64,000 nt of DNA, from contig JANQRB010000163.1 of assembly GCA_028284775.1 (NCBI GenBank), forward strand, positions 1 through 64,000, in the 5' to 3' direction. A program made the position numbers and the translations under genes. Source of the DNA: Candidatus Kapaibacterium sp. Lineage in GTDB: Bacteria; Bacteroidota; Ignavibacteria; Kapaibacteriales; UBA7675. The notes beneath the pieces are model-generated. The model was not told the origin of the DNA. It did not search any database and saw only the letters and a list, made by a program, of their open reading frames with translations. The stretch's first letter is position 1; the number at the start of each line of letters is the position of its first letter. Below, in pieces: positions 1 through 8,818 of the stretch.

Positions 1-817
1 GAAGCTCCGTCAGCCAGCCCTTTCGACGGTGCCAGGTCGGGCCGTTACAGTCTTGGTAGAGCAAGACCAGTGCCAGCGAATCGCGCTCCCTGGCCACCGG
101 CTCATCGAAGTCCGCGATTATGAGAAGCTCGGAGTTTAGACTCACATTTTTAACTTTTTCATTCTCGATGATGCAGGAATATCTTCCATTCGTCTCGATG
201 AAATGGCTTTGGCTGCTTGCGTCCGCCACGATTTCATCATTGCGCATCCACTGATAACGATTGGCGCTGCCGCCGGCGATGACGCTCAAGCGCAGCCCCT
301 CACCCTCTTGAGCCCTCTGTAGCGGAAGCAGTGTATCCTGCGCCAGTGCCAGATACCGTTTGCCCTCAAGACGCTCTAAGACTTCGAAGCTTAGTTTATT
401 GCCGCTGAGCATAAGAAATGCGTCAGGCGGAATGCCTTCAAGACCGGCGATGTCAATAATTGCATTGTCGCGTAGGTCCAGAAGCTCGAGATTGGGAAGA
501 TTCAAATCAGGCAACACGCCGCGCAACTTGCCAGGGCCGTCGCCGGGCAGTCCGCGCAGAATCAGGCGCCAGACAACACTCAGTGTCTTATCGCCGTCCT
601 GCACTTCGACCGTCATGACGCCCTCCCAGCTGTGAATTGCTTGCGCGCTGAGCCAGTTTTGTCGATGGAGCCAGGAGTTGCCGCCCATTGCCGTATACAG
701 CTCGACAAGGGCCAGGGAGTCGGCTTCGCGGGCAGGCGCTTGCGCCGAAGCTTTCATATGTGGATAACAACAGCAGACAAGCAGAAGCCAGATCAGGCTC
801 AAGGTATTCGCTTTCAT
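1..817 (-). CDS. Secreted leucine-rich-repeat / Ig-like protein, 3' end cut by the window edge
   Basis: The minus-strand frame stays open from an ATG at 815-817 to the left edge, about 272 codons with no stop. The N-terminus is a Sec signal peptide (MKANTLSLIWLLLVCCC, then ASAQA). It is followed by a typical start of an LRR region (READSLALVELYTAMGGNSW...NWL), one or two repeats (LPNLELLDLRDNAI, GLEGIPPDAFLMLSGNKL), then an Ig-like segment (YQWMRNDEIV...GRYSCIIEN) and a second LRR cap (ERDSLALVLLYQDCNGPTWH). LRR/Ig proteins of this build are usually cell-surface proteins, often with a C-terminal sorting domain, but that end lies outside the window. No clear Shine-Dalgarno precedes the start. 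The gene is real and partial; its ligand is unknown. Confidence 0.8.
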   Translation of the reverse strand, partial: MKANTLSLIWLLLVCCCYPHMKASAQAPAREADSLALVELYTAMGGNSWLHRQNWLSAQAIHSWEGVMTVEVQDGDKTLSVVWRLILRGLPGDGPGKLRGVLPDLNLPNLELLDLRDNAIIDIAGLEGIPPDAFLMLSGNKLSFEVLERLEGKRYLALAQDTLLPLQRAQEGEGLRLSVIAGGSANRYQWMRNDEIVADASSQSHFIETNGRYSCIIENEKVKNVSLNSELLIIADFDEPVARERDSLALVLLYQDCNGPTWHRRKGWLTEL

Positions 818-973
818 TACATCGACCGATCGTTGAAACAATTAGTGCATGTTGGTACGGGCATCGGCTACGATGATATGGCTAACCGGCAAAGCGGACA
901 AACCGGAAAGTTGTCATTTTTACGTTTCGGCCGTCCCGTATTCACATTTGCGAACGATCGGATGTCGGCGGAT

Positions 974-1006
974 AAAAAAATGGCCGCCTTCGCGAGGAAG
1001 GCGACC
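974..1006 (-). terminator. Rho-independent terminator after the aromatic-rich secreted protein
   Basis: Read on the minus strand, CGCCTT and AAGGCG arms (extended by two further pairs across one mismatch) enclose a 7-base loop and are followed by a run of seven T. It lies about 50 bp after the stop of the gene ending at 1059. Confidence 0.75.
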
Positions 1007-1058
1007 AAGGCATAAGCGACAACCATATTCAGCGTCCCATGGCGCTTGAAATAACAAC

Positions 1059-2855
1059 TTAGCGTTCGAGTACAAGCTTTTGCATTTCGTAGGAAGTAGA
1101 AGTATCGCCCTCGTCGGTGAGCGGCATCACTTCAAGGCGGCAGAAATACACACCGTTAACAAGCTGTGCGCCCGCATCGTCGGTGCCGTCCCAGCTTACA
1201 CTGTGTTCGCCGGCATTGAGCGCATTGTATTTCAAGGTTGCGACCCGTTCGCCCTTGTTATTGTAAATGCCAAGCCCCACAAAAGCGGATTGATCCAGAT
1301 CAAAGCGAATCGTGGTGCTGTTGCTAAAGGGATTCGGCTGATTGGGATGGAAGGTAAAGAGGCCGGGTTCGCTCTTCACCGGCGTCGCAGGGCTGGTGAA
1401 GTCAGGCGAATCGTCATCGACACTCGAAATCACGATACCCGAAGTCTCAACGCCTTCCAATTCGATGTCCGGCGAGTCAAGACCCTGGATTTCCAGTTCG
1501 TTAACTTCGTTGAGCACTTCGGTCGGATTTTCGGCATGAATCACAATGCGATCGCCATTGAAGGTCTGGCCGGTCCCCGGCAGGAAGATCGTCTGGGGGT
1601 CATCCCAGTCTGAAGCTATTGACGGTGTGCCGAAATCGCCGGCTTTGTCGACTTCGATAGCACGGCAGCCTTCCTGCACCTGCGCGAACAAACCGGACTG
1701 CCCGGGCACTGTAATGACGGGTATGCCGTTGTCCCACACTTCCACCGTAAAGGTATTGGCGCCAACCGGCGCAAAATCACCCGTCAGTTCGATGCTTGTG
1801 CCATCGGGACTGAATGTCGACAGCGTCGCGGCCGCAACCTGAGTATGGGGATCGTTGCCGAGCGTTCCGACCGGACCGAAGACCTGGCGTGTGTTGGGCG
1901 GAACAGCACCGGCCGGACCACGGAACAGCACCCGGGCATAACCGACGCCGGGATAGCCGTAATCGCGCAGACAGATTCGCGCCCCGCCCCAATAGGGTCC
2001 CACAAGATTACCGATTGTTAAATAGGGCCGAATCGGCGTCAGGTAAGCATAACCGACATTGCGGATGTAGGGACCGTTTTCATACCACTGCGTTTTGGCG
2101 CATTTGAAACGCCAGCCGGCACAGTTGTACCAGGCGCGATAGTCAATGAAACTCAGGTAGTTGGGTAAAATGTTCGTCCGGGCGATGTAGAAAAAATTCC
2201 AGACTTTCGGATACCAGATCCCGTTCCAGAAGACATTAAAGTGTGTATAGAATCGAAAGTGATTCCAGAACTTGCCGAAGCCGCCGCCCCATGGATTCAG
2301 ATCGCAGCGCCAACGCCAGGAGCAAAACGGCCAGTAATAGTTGTGCAGTCTGATCGGCGCAGCGGCCGGCACAATGGCATCGAGCAAGACTTCGCCATCA
2401 GCGCCGGTTAACACCAGGTTGGCTTCGCTCACACCCATTTCGGCAAGGTAGTTGGCCGTGAATTCCGCCTCGTTATCAGGCAGCAATTCTATCTGGGCGC
2501 TGGCTACTTCCTGCTCTTCGCCGGCAAACATACCGGTAACTCGCGTATCGATTTTGTTGCCTTCCTGCAATTCGAAGGGATGATAAATCGCTTCGAATCC
2601 CGGTGTCTGATCCGTAGCCCAGCGAACGCCGTACCAATCGCCGATTAAATTGTCCGGTACGTTAACCTGCAAGTATTTTTGTCCGAGTAAGGTGTATGCG
2701 CCGCCATAGGGCGAGTACAGGAAACCTTTAAAACGATGATAAAAATGGAACTGCCCCTCTGCCGTCTCTGTTGCGCCGATGAAAGCGCCCAGCAACATCA
2801 GCGCCGAGAGCAGGCACGACAAGGGCTTAACAAGCGAGGTAGGTTTTGAATTCAT
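1059..2855 (-). CDS. Secreted aromatic-rich protein with T9SS-type C-terminal sorting domain
   Basis: A 598-residue protein of unknown function with a signal peptide (residues about 1-35, ending ATETAEGQ). The first third has a stretch extremely rich in W, F and Y (roughly residues 170-260, for example FWNHFRFYTHFNVFWNGIWY). The middle shows no recognised domain. The last 100 residues form a FlgD-like/T9SS type A module: PNQPNPFSNSTTIRFDL, then GERVATLKYNALNAGEHSVSWDGTD, GVYFCRLEV and a final KLVLER. A GTG four codons further upstream (2867) could also start the frame. The ATG at 2855 is preferred because GGAG lies 6-7 bases before it. The protein is probably exported through the type IX pathway to the cell surface. 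A terminator lies at 974-1006. Confidence 0.85.
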   Translation of the reverse strand: MNSKPTSLVKPLSCLLSALMLLGAFIGATETAEGQFHFYHRFKGFLYSPYGGAYTLLGQKYLQVNVPDNLIGDWYGVRWATDQTPGFEAIYHPFELQEGNKIDTRVTGMFAGEEQEVASAQIELLPDNEAEFTANYLAEMGVSEANLVLTGADGEVLLDAIVPAAAPIRLHNYYWPFCSWRWRCDLNPWGGGFGKFWNHFRFYTHFNVFWNGIWYPKVWNFFYIARTNILPNYLSFIDYRAWYNCAGWRFKCAKTQWYENGPYIRNVGYAYLTPIRPYLTIGNLVGPYWGGARICLRDYGYPGVGYARVLFRGPAGAVPPNTRQVFGPVGTLGNDPHTQVAAATLSTFSPDGTSIELTGDFAPVGANTFTVEVWDNGIPVITVPGQSGLFAQVQEGCRAIEVDKAGDFGTPSIASDWDDPQTIFLPGTGQTFNGDRIVIHAENPTEVLNEVNELEIQGLDSPDIELEGVETSGIVISSVDDDSPDFTSPATPVKSEPGLFTFHPNQPNPFSNSTTIRFDLDQSAFVGLGIYNNKGERVATLKYNALNAGEHSVSWDGTDDAGAQLVNGVYFCRLEVMPLTDEGDTSTSYEMQKLVLER

Positions 2856-2867
2856 GAGGTTCTCCAC

Positions 2868-3823
2868 TTTGTTAAAAAGAATAGACCTTCAGAAGTGTTA
2901 AGTCAACTGCAGGGATGTTCTTCCCTGCCTGCAAATAATTGCAACAACAGAGTTAAAGGCCTTCAAGGTTATGGTCTCCGCCGGGCTTTACACTGGCGGT
3001 CACTTTCTTTTCTGATTATTGATTGCGTAAAGGGCGCGCATGAGTCCTTTGTCGCGACTGACGCGGCTCGACTTCCGCAATCACATGTTCATGCCGCACA
3101 TAGTCATGCCGGCAGTATCTGCTCCCAGCCACCTCGCATGTTCGGAAGTTTCGACCATGCGTAGTATAGACTAAGAGGCGCACCAGCGGCAAGCCCGATC
3201 GCCTTTACAATCGAGGGCAGACAATGATTAACAGTACAGCGCTGCTTCCCTATCACAGCGAGTGTAACATAGGATACAAAATGAGAGTGCTTGCTATCTA
3301 CCATGCAAGGAAGCGTCCGACAGATATCAGAATGGACGTTTTTGCGGATCATTGAAGCTTTAAAGGCTGGCATTCTGCGCCGCTGCGCCTGCAATACGCC
3401 CAAGCATCAATCAGGTTGAATAGCTTAACGACAGAGCGGGCAGGATAACATTCACTCTGCTTTAAACGACAGGCACCGACCCCCACACTACGTAGGAATA
3501 CACCATACACAGGTCAACGGCAGTGAGATTGCTAATGATACGTCAGTGATTCGATGTGCGCCGAAGCTGGGATCCGTCAATAATTTCCGACTGATTCGCA
3601 AGCAGGGCAAGTTCTGTATTGACGGTTATTTCTGTACCTTCAACCGATTGGGTTTTTTCCTGTATCGACGCCCAACACAATGCTAAACAGAAGAGTTCCC
3701 GCGATGAAACTTTTTATCGAAAGTTTATTATCCTTTTGCATGCTATACTGGCAACAGCATGCCTTCGGGGTCCGGTCGGTAGCCAAAAAAGACTCTGTCC
3801 GTTGTGCGTCGTCTGGCGGCAGT
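2868..3823. other. Gene-free stretch
   Basis: About 950 bases between the aromatic-rich protein and the TPR lipoprotein. Several short open frames exist on both strands, but none has a signal peptide, recognisable domain or convincing ribosome binding site. I see no tRNA or terminator in it. It presumably holds the promoter of the gene starting at 2855. Confidence 0.5.
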
Positions 3824-4690
3824 CTATTGCACGGCCTGCTTGAGCGTAGAGGAGGCCATAGCATAGGTAAGGCCGGTTGTCGCCTCGTCGAACATGATGT
3901 CGCCAAGAAGCTGAATTGCGTCTTCTTCGCGCCCCAGTTGTCCGAGAGCGACAGCTTTATTGACTCTCAAAAGACCGAGTGTTTCAGGGTCGCAATCAGC
4001 GGTGACGCCGCGCTCGATGACAGCGATACGTGCCTGAGGGTCAGGTAGCAGCGAGGCGAGCAGACGCCAGGCGGGGCCGAAGTTCGGCACCAGCCCTGTC
4101 AGATCGCGGACTTCCTGCTCTTGCTGTTTGGGATCGCGTTGCTGTTCGATCGAAATGAAATCGCGATAAAAACCTTCCGGTAGTTTGCTGTCCAATTCCT
4201 TCTTCAGCGTATGGGCGGCCGCTTTGGTGGAAAGGTAGCCGTCGGGCGCCAATTTATCTACCTTCTCGTAATAGAACAAGGCCGATTCCCAATCGCCGTT
4301 CACGAGGTAGGTGTAGGCGGCATCGTAAAAGGGCTGCGGCCATTCGGGCGCGAGCGCGGCTGCGTCGCTGATGAGTTTAAGGCAGGCCTGCAAGTCATTG
4401 GCGTTACCCAACTGCCGCGCTTCGCGCAACAGAGAATCAGCCTCGGGTGTGGCGCGATCGAGGAGAAGAAAGTCGCGGATAGTCCGGGGTTGCATCGCGC
4501 GAATCTCCGCTTTGCTCAGTTCCCGACCATCGTTGCTACGGTAAACAACTTCATCTTTTGTAGTGCTGCTTGGCGCCCCAGCCTGGTCTTTCGCACTTGG
4601 ACCGTCATCATCGGCTTTGTTGCAGGAGAGAAGCAGGGAAAACAAAAACGCCGTAAGGACGACGATGCGAATCGGACGAAAAATATCCAC
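3824..4690 (-). CDS. TPR-repeat lipoprotein
   Basis: A 288-residue protein with a lipoprotein signal peptide: basic start (MDIFRPIRI), hydrophobic core and lipobox LLSC with the acylated Cys at about residue 23. A low-complexity linker (about 24-50) follows. Alpha-helical tandem repeats of TPR type follow: EADSLLREARQLGNANDLQACL, PQPFYDAAYTYLVNGDWESALFYYEKVDKLAPD and further helices to the C-terminus. TPR lipoproteins scaffold protein complexes in the envelope. The partner is not evident here. It lies about 50 bp after the methionine aminopeptidase gene on the same strand and could be cotranscribed with it. Confidence 0.8.
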   Translation of the reverse strand: MDIFRPIRIVVLTAFLFSLLLSCNKADDDGPSAKDQAGAPSSTTKDEVVYRSNDGRELSKAEIRAMQPRTIRDFLLLDRATPEADSLLREARQLGNANDLQACLKLISDAAALAPEWPQPFYDAAYTYLVNGDWESALFYYEKVDKLAPDGYLSTKAAAHTLKKELDSKLPEGFYRDFISIEQQRDPKQQEQEVRDLTGLVPNFGPAWRLLASLLPDPQARIAVIERGVTADCDPETLGLLRVNKAVALGQLGREEDAIQLLGDIMFDEATTGLTYAMASSTLKQAVQ

Positions 4691-4740
4691 TAATTCTTCC
4701 CAGATTTATGACTGTTAGCTTTGTTGCTGCTGCTTGTTAA

Positions 4741-5511
4741 TCAGGCGGCGAAGCGGCCAGACTGCCAGGCTTCCGTCAGAACGAGCGGTTGCCCATCCGT
4801 CACGATCAGCGTATGTTCATATTGCGCGACAAGGCTGCGATCAGGCGTTTTTAGTGTCCAGCCATCGCGTTGTTGCACAACATAATGAGCGCCCGTTGAG
4901 ACAAATGTTTCGATAGCGACGACCATGCCCGCGCTGAAACGCATGCGATTGCCGGAGTCGCAAAAATTGGCAATTTCGCGCGGCTCCTCGTGCAGATGAC
5001 GTCCTACGCCGTGGCCGGCCAGATTTTCGATGACCCGAAAGCCATGGCGCAACGCGGTACCCTCGATGGCCTTGCCGACCCGATTGATCCGACGCCCGGC
5101 CCTGACGGCGGCCAGTGCCTGTTGCAAGGCCATCTGTGAGCATGCACAAAGGCGACGAATCACCGCTGAAGCGGGCGCCAGCACCAGCGAAGCGCCGCAA
5201 TCGGCGAAAAAGCCATCCAGCTCCGCAGAGACATCAATGTTCACCAGATCGCCGGCCTTCAGCAGTCGCGCACCGGGGATGCCGTGCGCCACCTCGTCAT
5301 TGACACTGATACAAGTAGCACCGGGAAAATCATAGACCAGCTCAGGGGCCGGCCGAGCGCCGAAGCTCTCAAGGTAGCGCCGACCGATTACGTCCAGTTC
5401 AGCAGTCGTCATTCCCGGCCGGGCACTCGTCTTCATGATGCGCAGCGTCCGCGCCACAATGCTTCCTATGCGCTGCATTCCCGCCAGCTCCTGTGCGGAT
5501 TGAATCGACAC
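4741..5511 (-). CDS. map: Methionine aminopeptidase, type I
   Basis: Removes the initiator methionine from nascent proteins in the cytoplasm. The 256-residue product covers the whole pita-bread fold. Metal ligands are all present: D93 (NIDV), D104 (FFADCG), H167 (AGHGVG), E201 (AIETF) and E232 (YEHT). The substrate-binding His is in VAHGIPG (H76). The open frame extends 28 codons further upstream to 5595, but the extension has no homologous sequence. A GTG at 5511 directly follows GGGAGGGCGAC, an excellent ribosome binding site, and gives the usual family length. No ribosomal or secY genes are adjacent, unlike many genomes where map sits in that operon. Confidence 0.95.
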   Translation of the reverse strand: MSIQSAQELAGMQRIGSIVARTLRIMKTSARPGMTTAELDVIGRRYLESFGARPAPELVYDFPGATCISVNDEVAHGIPGARLLKAGDLVNIDVSAELDGFFADCGASLVLAPASAVIRRLCACSQMALQQALAAVRAGRRINRVGKAIEGTALRHGFRVIENLAGHGVGRHLHEEPREIANFCDSGNRMRFSAGMVVAIETFVSTGAHYVVQQRDGWTLKTPDRSLVAQYEHTLIVTDGQPLVLTEAWQSGRFAA

Positions 5512-5762
5512 GTCGCCCTCCCTGCCAGCATTCGCCTTCACGTTCCGCCTGCTGTTTGCAAGCAGACGCGGGTTTTCCAGGGCCAAAAATATCACACAAT
5601 TCGTTGGGCAGCAATTAGAATGAGCAATTTCTACGCTTTACGAGACATCTCTGGCGCGCAAACCCGCCTCAGCGGGAAGCTTATGCCGGAACCAGTTGAG
5701 CCGCCTCGAATGCTGCGAAATGTTCTAACTCGAAAACCGCAAACGGAACAATTTCATTTTCT

Positions 5763-5971
5763 GCGGATTGAGCGGAGCCGAAAAACGCATTTTCGATAAC
5801 AGCAAACTTATCAAATTCAATCTCTGCGGATTGAGCGGAGCCGAAAGCCGCTATCTCGAAAACCGCGGATTGAGCGAAGCCGAAAGCCGCCGTCTCGATT
5901 ACCGCGGATTGAGCGGAGCCGAAAGCCGCAACCTCGATAACCGCGGATTGAGCGGAGCCGAAAGCCGTCCT
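5763..5971. repeat. 39-bp tandem repeat (five copies) with GAGCGGAGCCGAA core
   Basis: Copies begin at 5763, 5826, 5865, 5904 and 5943. The last four are head-to-tail with an exact 39-base period; the first is separated by an extra 24 bases. Each starts GCGGATTGAGCGGAGCCGA and continues AAGCCGC plus a more variable tail. The period is 13 codons and two frames stay open, giving GLSGAESRxLDNR-like repeats. The array overlaps no convincing gene and ends about 65 bases before the start of the membrane protein at 6036. The same core (as its complement) sits inside a hairpin at 11254-11279, so this looks like a dispersed intergenic repeat that expanded locally. Confidence 0.85.
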
Positions 5972-6035
5972 TTTGAATTTCCCCCTATGCTATTAAGTTG
6001 TATCGAGGAATCGATTCGCTTCAGTTTGCTTCGGT

Positions 6036-6527
6036 ATGAGTACGAAAACCGAGATTTCATTCGCGCCGCTGACGCAGAAGGATCGCGTAATCCTGGCGGC
6101 GGAGGCCCGTAAGATCGACCGCCGCTATCTCGGCCTGCTGTTGGGCGGTACATTCATCATTCACGCGGTAGTGGTCGATTATGCCGTCTCCGATCTCATT
6201 GACTACCTGGAAGGTTTTGGCCTGGGTCTGTTGATCAGCACTCTTCTGATTATCTTACCTTACATTATCGCTTTGCGTCCTTACAACAAAGACCTCCGGG
6301 AGCAAACCAAAACTATCGGCAAAATTACGATTGCCGCTAAATCAGCTGGAGAAAGCCGACGGCATCGTGGGAATAACCGACACTTCTTTCAATTCGAGCT
6401 AAATGGCGAGCAACTGCGTTTTCCGGTCCGCAAGCTTATCTACCACCGCTTCCGCGAAGGCGACGATATCTATTTCGAAATAGCGAATCATTCGAAGCAC
6501 CTGTTTCGCATCGAAGAGATCAGCTGA
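6036..6527 (+). CDS. Small membrane protein, unknown function
   Basis: 163 residues. It has a soluble charged N-terminus (about 1-30), two hydrophobic helices (about residues 32-50 and 65-90) in a hairpin arrangement, and a basic soluble C-terminal half with beta-rich sequence (FFQFELNGEQLRFPVRKLIYHRFREGDDIYFE) that resembles a small SH3/OB-like barrel. I do not recognise a family. It is convergent with the BNR protein gene that ends at 6543. No strong ribosome binding site precedes the ATG. The 39-bp repeat array lies just upstream and may overlap its promoter. Confidence 0.7.
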   Translation: MSTKTEISFAPLTQKDRVILAAEARKIDRRYLGLLLGGTFIIHAVVVDYAVSDLIDYLEGFGLGLLISTLLIILPYIIALRPYNKDLREQTKTIGKITIAAKSAGESRRHRGNNRHFFQFELNGEQLRFPVRKLIYHRFREGDDIYFEIANHSKHLFRIEEIS

Positions 6528-6542
6528 CGCAGTTTTTGTTTG

Positions 6543-8720
6543 TTAATGGGCAACAACTACGACAAATGCCGAGTGATCGCGGCCGCGCTGAAGTCGCAGG
6601 TAATAAATGCCGTCGGCAAGCGCAGCAAAGTTGAGCGCCAGGTTCGTGCGTCCCGGGGGCATTCGCCCGCGATACATATTTCCGATCCGTCGGCCGGTAG
6701 CAGTATACAAATCGAGACGCAACAATTGTTCAACTTCGGATTCGAGCAAAATTCGCGCTTCCCTGTCGACGGGGTTCGGAAAAACACGAGCAAGCGGCGC
6801 AGATGGCTGCAGTGTATCGGCGGACGAATTGGGCCTGTCGACGGCGCCACCGCGGGCGACCCGGATGCGATAGACACCGGCGCCCTCCGTAGCCGCATAA
6901 AGAAGCGTATCACCAACCAGCGTCATGTTCAATATCGACACGCCCAGCGAAGTGTTGCCAAGGGAAGCGAGCGAGCCATTCGCTAAAGACATGCGATAAA
7001 ACCTTCCTATGTCCGTGGCAACAAAAGCACTGTCCTCGGCCGCGTTAAAGACAAAGCTCGTGACCATCTCTTCCTGCTCCTCGACCGGCAGTAAACGCTC
7101 TGTCCAGCTCAATCCTCCGTCCCCGCTGTGCAGAAAGGAACCGGGATCGGACGAGGCAAGCAGATGCCTCTCCCTAGCCACGGCAAAAAGCTCAAGATTA
7201 AACAGCAGAGCATTCCAGTTTTGCCCGCCGTCGCGCGAATAGCGGATTTGCGGACCGTACTGATCCGTCACATGAGGATTGGCACCGATAAAGATGAAGC
7301 CACGGTCGTTAACGCCAAGTCGATTGGCAAAAAAAGGCAGCCAGCCCGGGACCCGCCGCCAGTGGCGTCCATTATCGATTGAATGCAGCAGGAATTCATC
7401 GAGCAGTGCGAGAATACTCCCATCCGAATTCTCCGCGAATTCCCAGGTCCGGTTAAAAATATCGCAGTAAGATTTGCGCCAGCTTGTGCCGGCATTTTCG
7501 CTGCTGAGCGGTCCTCTGCTGCTGGCGAGCAACACTATGCCGGAAGAAGCAGCGAAGATCGAATGCAGCGACACTTCCTTTTTCGGCTCATGCCAGATCT
7601 CTTCCCAGTTGGCACCCTGGTCGTCCGAGCGAAAGGCGCCGAAAGTTGTGGAAGCATAAATTTCGCCATTCGATCCGCTGCTGATGGATTGCGGCGCGCT
7701 TGCCGTCAGTCCGTCAACAAGTCGCAACCAGCTATTGCTTTGCTCTATGCTCAGGTTGACGCCATTATGGCGACTGCCGCAGTAGATGGTGTTCTTGTAA
7801 AACAGGAAGCTCGTAACTTCAATCCTGGCATTGTCGGTGTCATTGAATTCCCACCGCAATCCGTGATCACGCGAGCTAAAGTAGTTCCCCTTAGACCCGT
7901 TAATAAAAATGCGGCCTCCGGCATCCACTCCCAGGGCCGGCCGAAACGCAGCGCCGGAGGGAAGGTCACGCACATGCCAGCTTTCTCCGCCGTCTGTGGT
8001 TAACAATAAATAATCAGTGCTGAACAAGAGAAAGGTCCCGCCGCCGCCCGCCGCCCGCCGGAAGTGCTCGCGCGGCGGCTCGACGCTCAGACGCTGCCAG
8101 GTCTCTCCTTCGTCGGTAGAACGCGAGATCGAATTAGCTTGGCTGTTATAAGCAAAGAGCCGGCCCGCTCCATCTTCACCAAACCTATATGCTTCGAATT
8201 TGCTTGTCCATGATTGACCGTCATCGGTGGATCGCAGAATGCCGCCGCTATCTCGCATCAACAGAAAATGGCCGGACGTGGTCGCTACGACTACATTGAT
8301 TTCGTAGGGGCTGAATGTGAAGTTATCCCGACTGGTCTTGTGCCATGTTTCGCCGCGATTGCGGGAAATCATTACTCCCTCGGTCGTCAACAGACATAAA
8401 ACTTCCCTCGAATTAATGGCAAGCTTCAGCATGCGGTGACTTGTCGCGTCGCCCCACAAGTGTTCCCATCGCGTGCTGGCCGGCGGCAGACGATAGAGGT
8501 CGGATCGTGTGATGGCGTACATGACGTCACGGCTGTCAACGCAGAGATCGAGAACTTCGCCGCCGAATGGACCATTGCTGCGCTGCCAGTCTTCCAGCGC
8601 CTGGGCAGGAGCAATTCGAAGCAGTATAAAGCTGCAAAGGACAACAACTGTAGATCGCAAGATATAACCCTGGCTTCTTGGCTGGCAGTACAACGCAGTC
8701 GCCTCTTCGGCCAAAAACAC
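6543..8720 (-). CDS. BNR/sortilin-type beta-propeller protein with T9SS sorting domain (copy 1)
   Basis: 725 residues. About ten Asp-box (BNR) motifs of form SxDxGxxW run through the protein (STDDGQSW, STDEGETW, TTDGGESW, SRDHGLRW, SDDQGANW, SRDGGQNW, SGDGGLSW and others), as in sortilin/VPS10 and sialidase-like propellers. The C-terminus is a sorting module (VFPNPVDREARILLE...GIYYLRLQRG...VVVVAH). The annotated ATG puts an unusually long polar stretch before the signal peptide. A TTG at 8658-8660 (LRSTVVVLCSFILLR) with AGGG upstream may be the true start, giving 705 residues. No catalytic sialidase residues are evident. It is probably a surface protein. It lies in tandem with the similar gene at 8819-10942. 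Confidence 0.85.
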   Translation of the reverse strand: MFLAEEATALYCQPRSQGYILRSTVVVLCSFILLRIAPAQALEDWQRSNGPFGGEVLDLCVDSRDVMYAITRSDLYRLPPASTRWEHLWGDATSHRMLKLAINSREVLCLLTTEGVMISRNRGETWHKTSRDNFTFSPYEINVVVATTSGHFLLMRDSGGILRSTDDGQSWTSKFEAYRFGEDGAGRLFAYNSQANSISRSTDEGETWQRLSVEPPREHFRRAAGGGGTFLLFSTDYLLLTTDGGESWHVRDLPSGAAFRPALGVDAGGRIFINGSKGNYFSSRDHGLRWEFNDTDNARIEVTSFLFYKNTIYCGSRHNGVNLSIEQSNSWLRLVDGLTASAPQSISSGSNGEIYASTTFGAFRSDDQGANWEEIWHEPKKEVSLHSIFAASSGIVLLASSRGPLSSENAGTSWRKSYCDIFNRTWEFAENSDGSILALLDEFLLHSIDNGRHWRRVPGWLPFFANRLGVNDRGFIFIGANPHVTDQYGPQIRYSRDGGQNWNALLFNLELFAVARERHLLASSDPGSFLHSGDGGLSWTERLLPVEEQEEMVTSFVFNAAEDSAFVATDIGRFYRMSLANGSLASLGNTSLGVSILNMTLVGDTLLYAATEGAGVYRIRVARGGAVDRPNSSADTLQPSAPLARVFPNPVDREARILLESEVEQLLRLDLYTATGRRIGNMYRGRMPPGRTNLALNFAALADGIYYLRLQRGRDHSAFVVVVAH

Positions 8721-8818
8721 ATGAGCTCGATTAGCGACCGTTCAGCCACAACAATCAGGCCTGCGACTTGGTTACAATGTGCTGATCCCGGGGCGGCGGT
8801 TCCTGATGCGGGCAGCCT

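Noticed and set aside
5768..6112. Frame encoding GLSGAESRxLDNR repeats
   Set aside because: It is produced by the 39-bp repeat, overlaps the start of the membrane protein in another frame, and has no signal or ribosome binding site.
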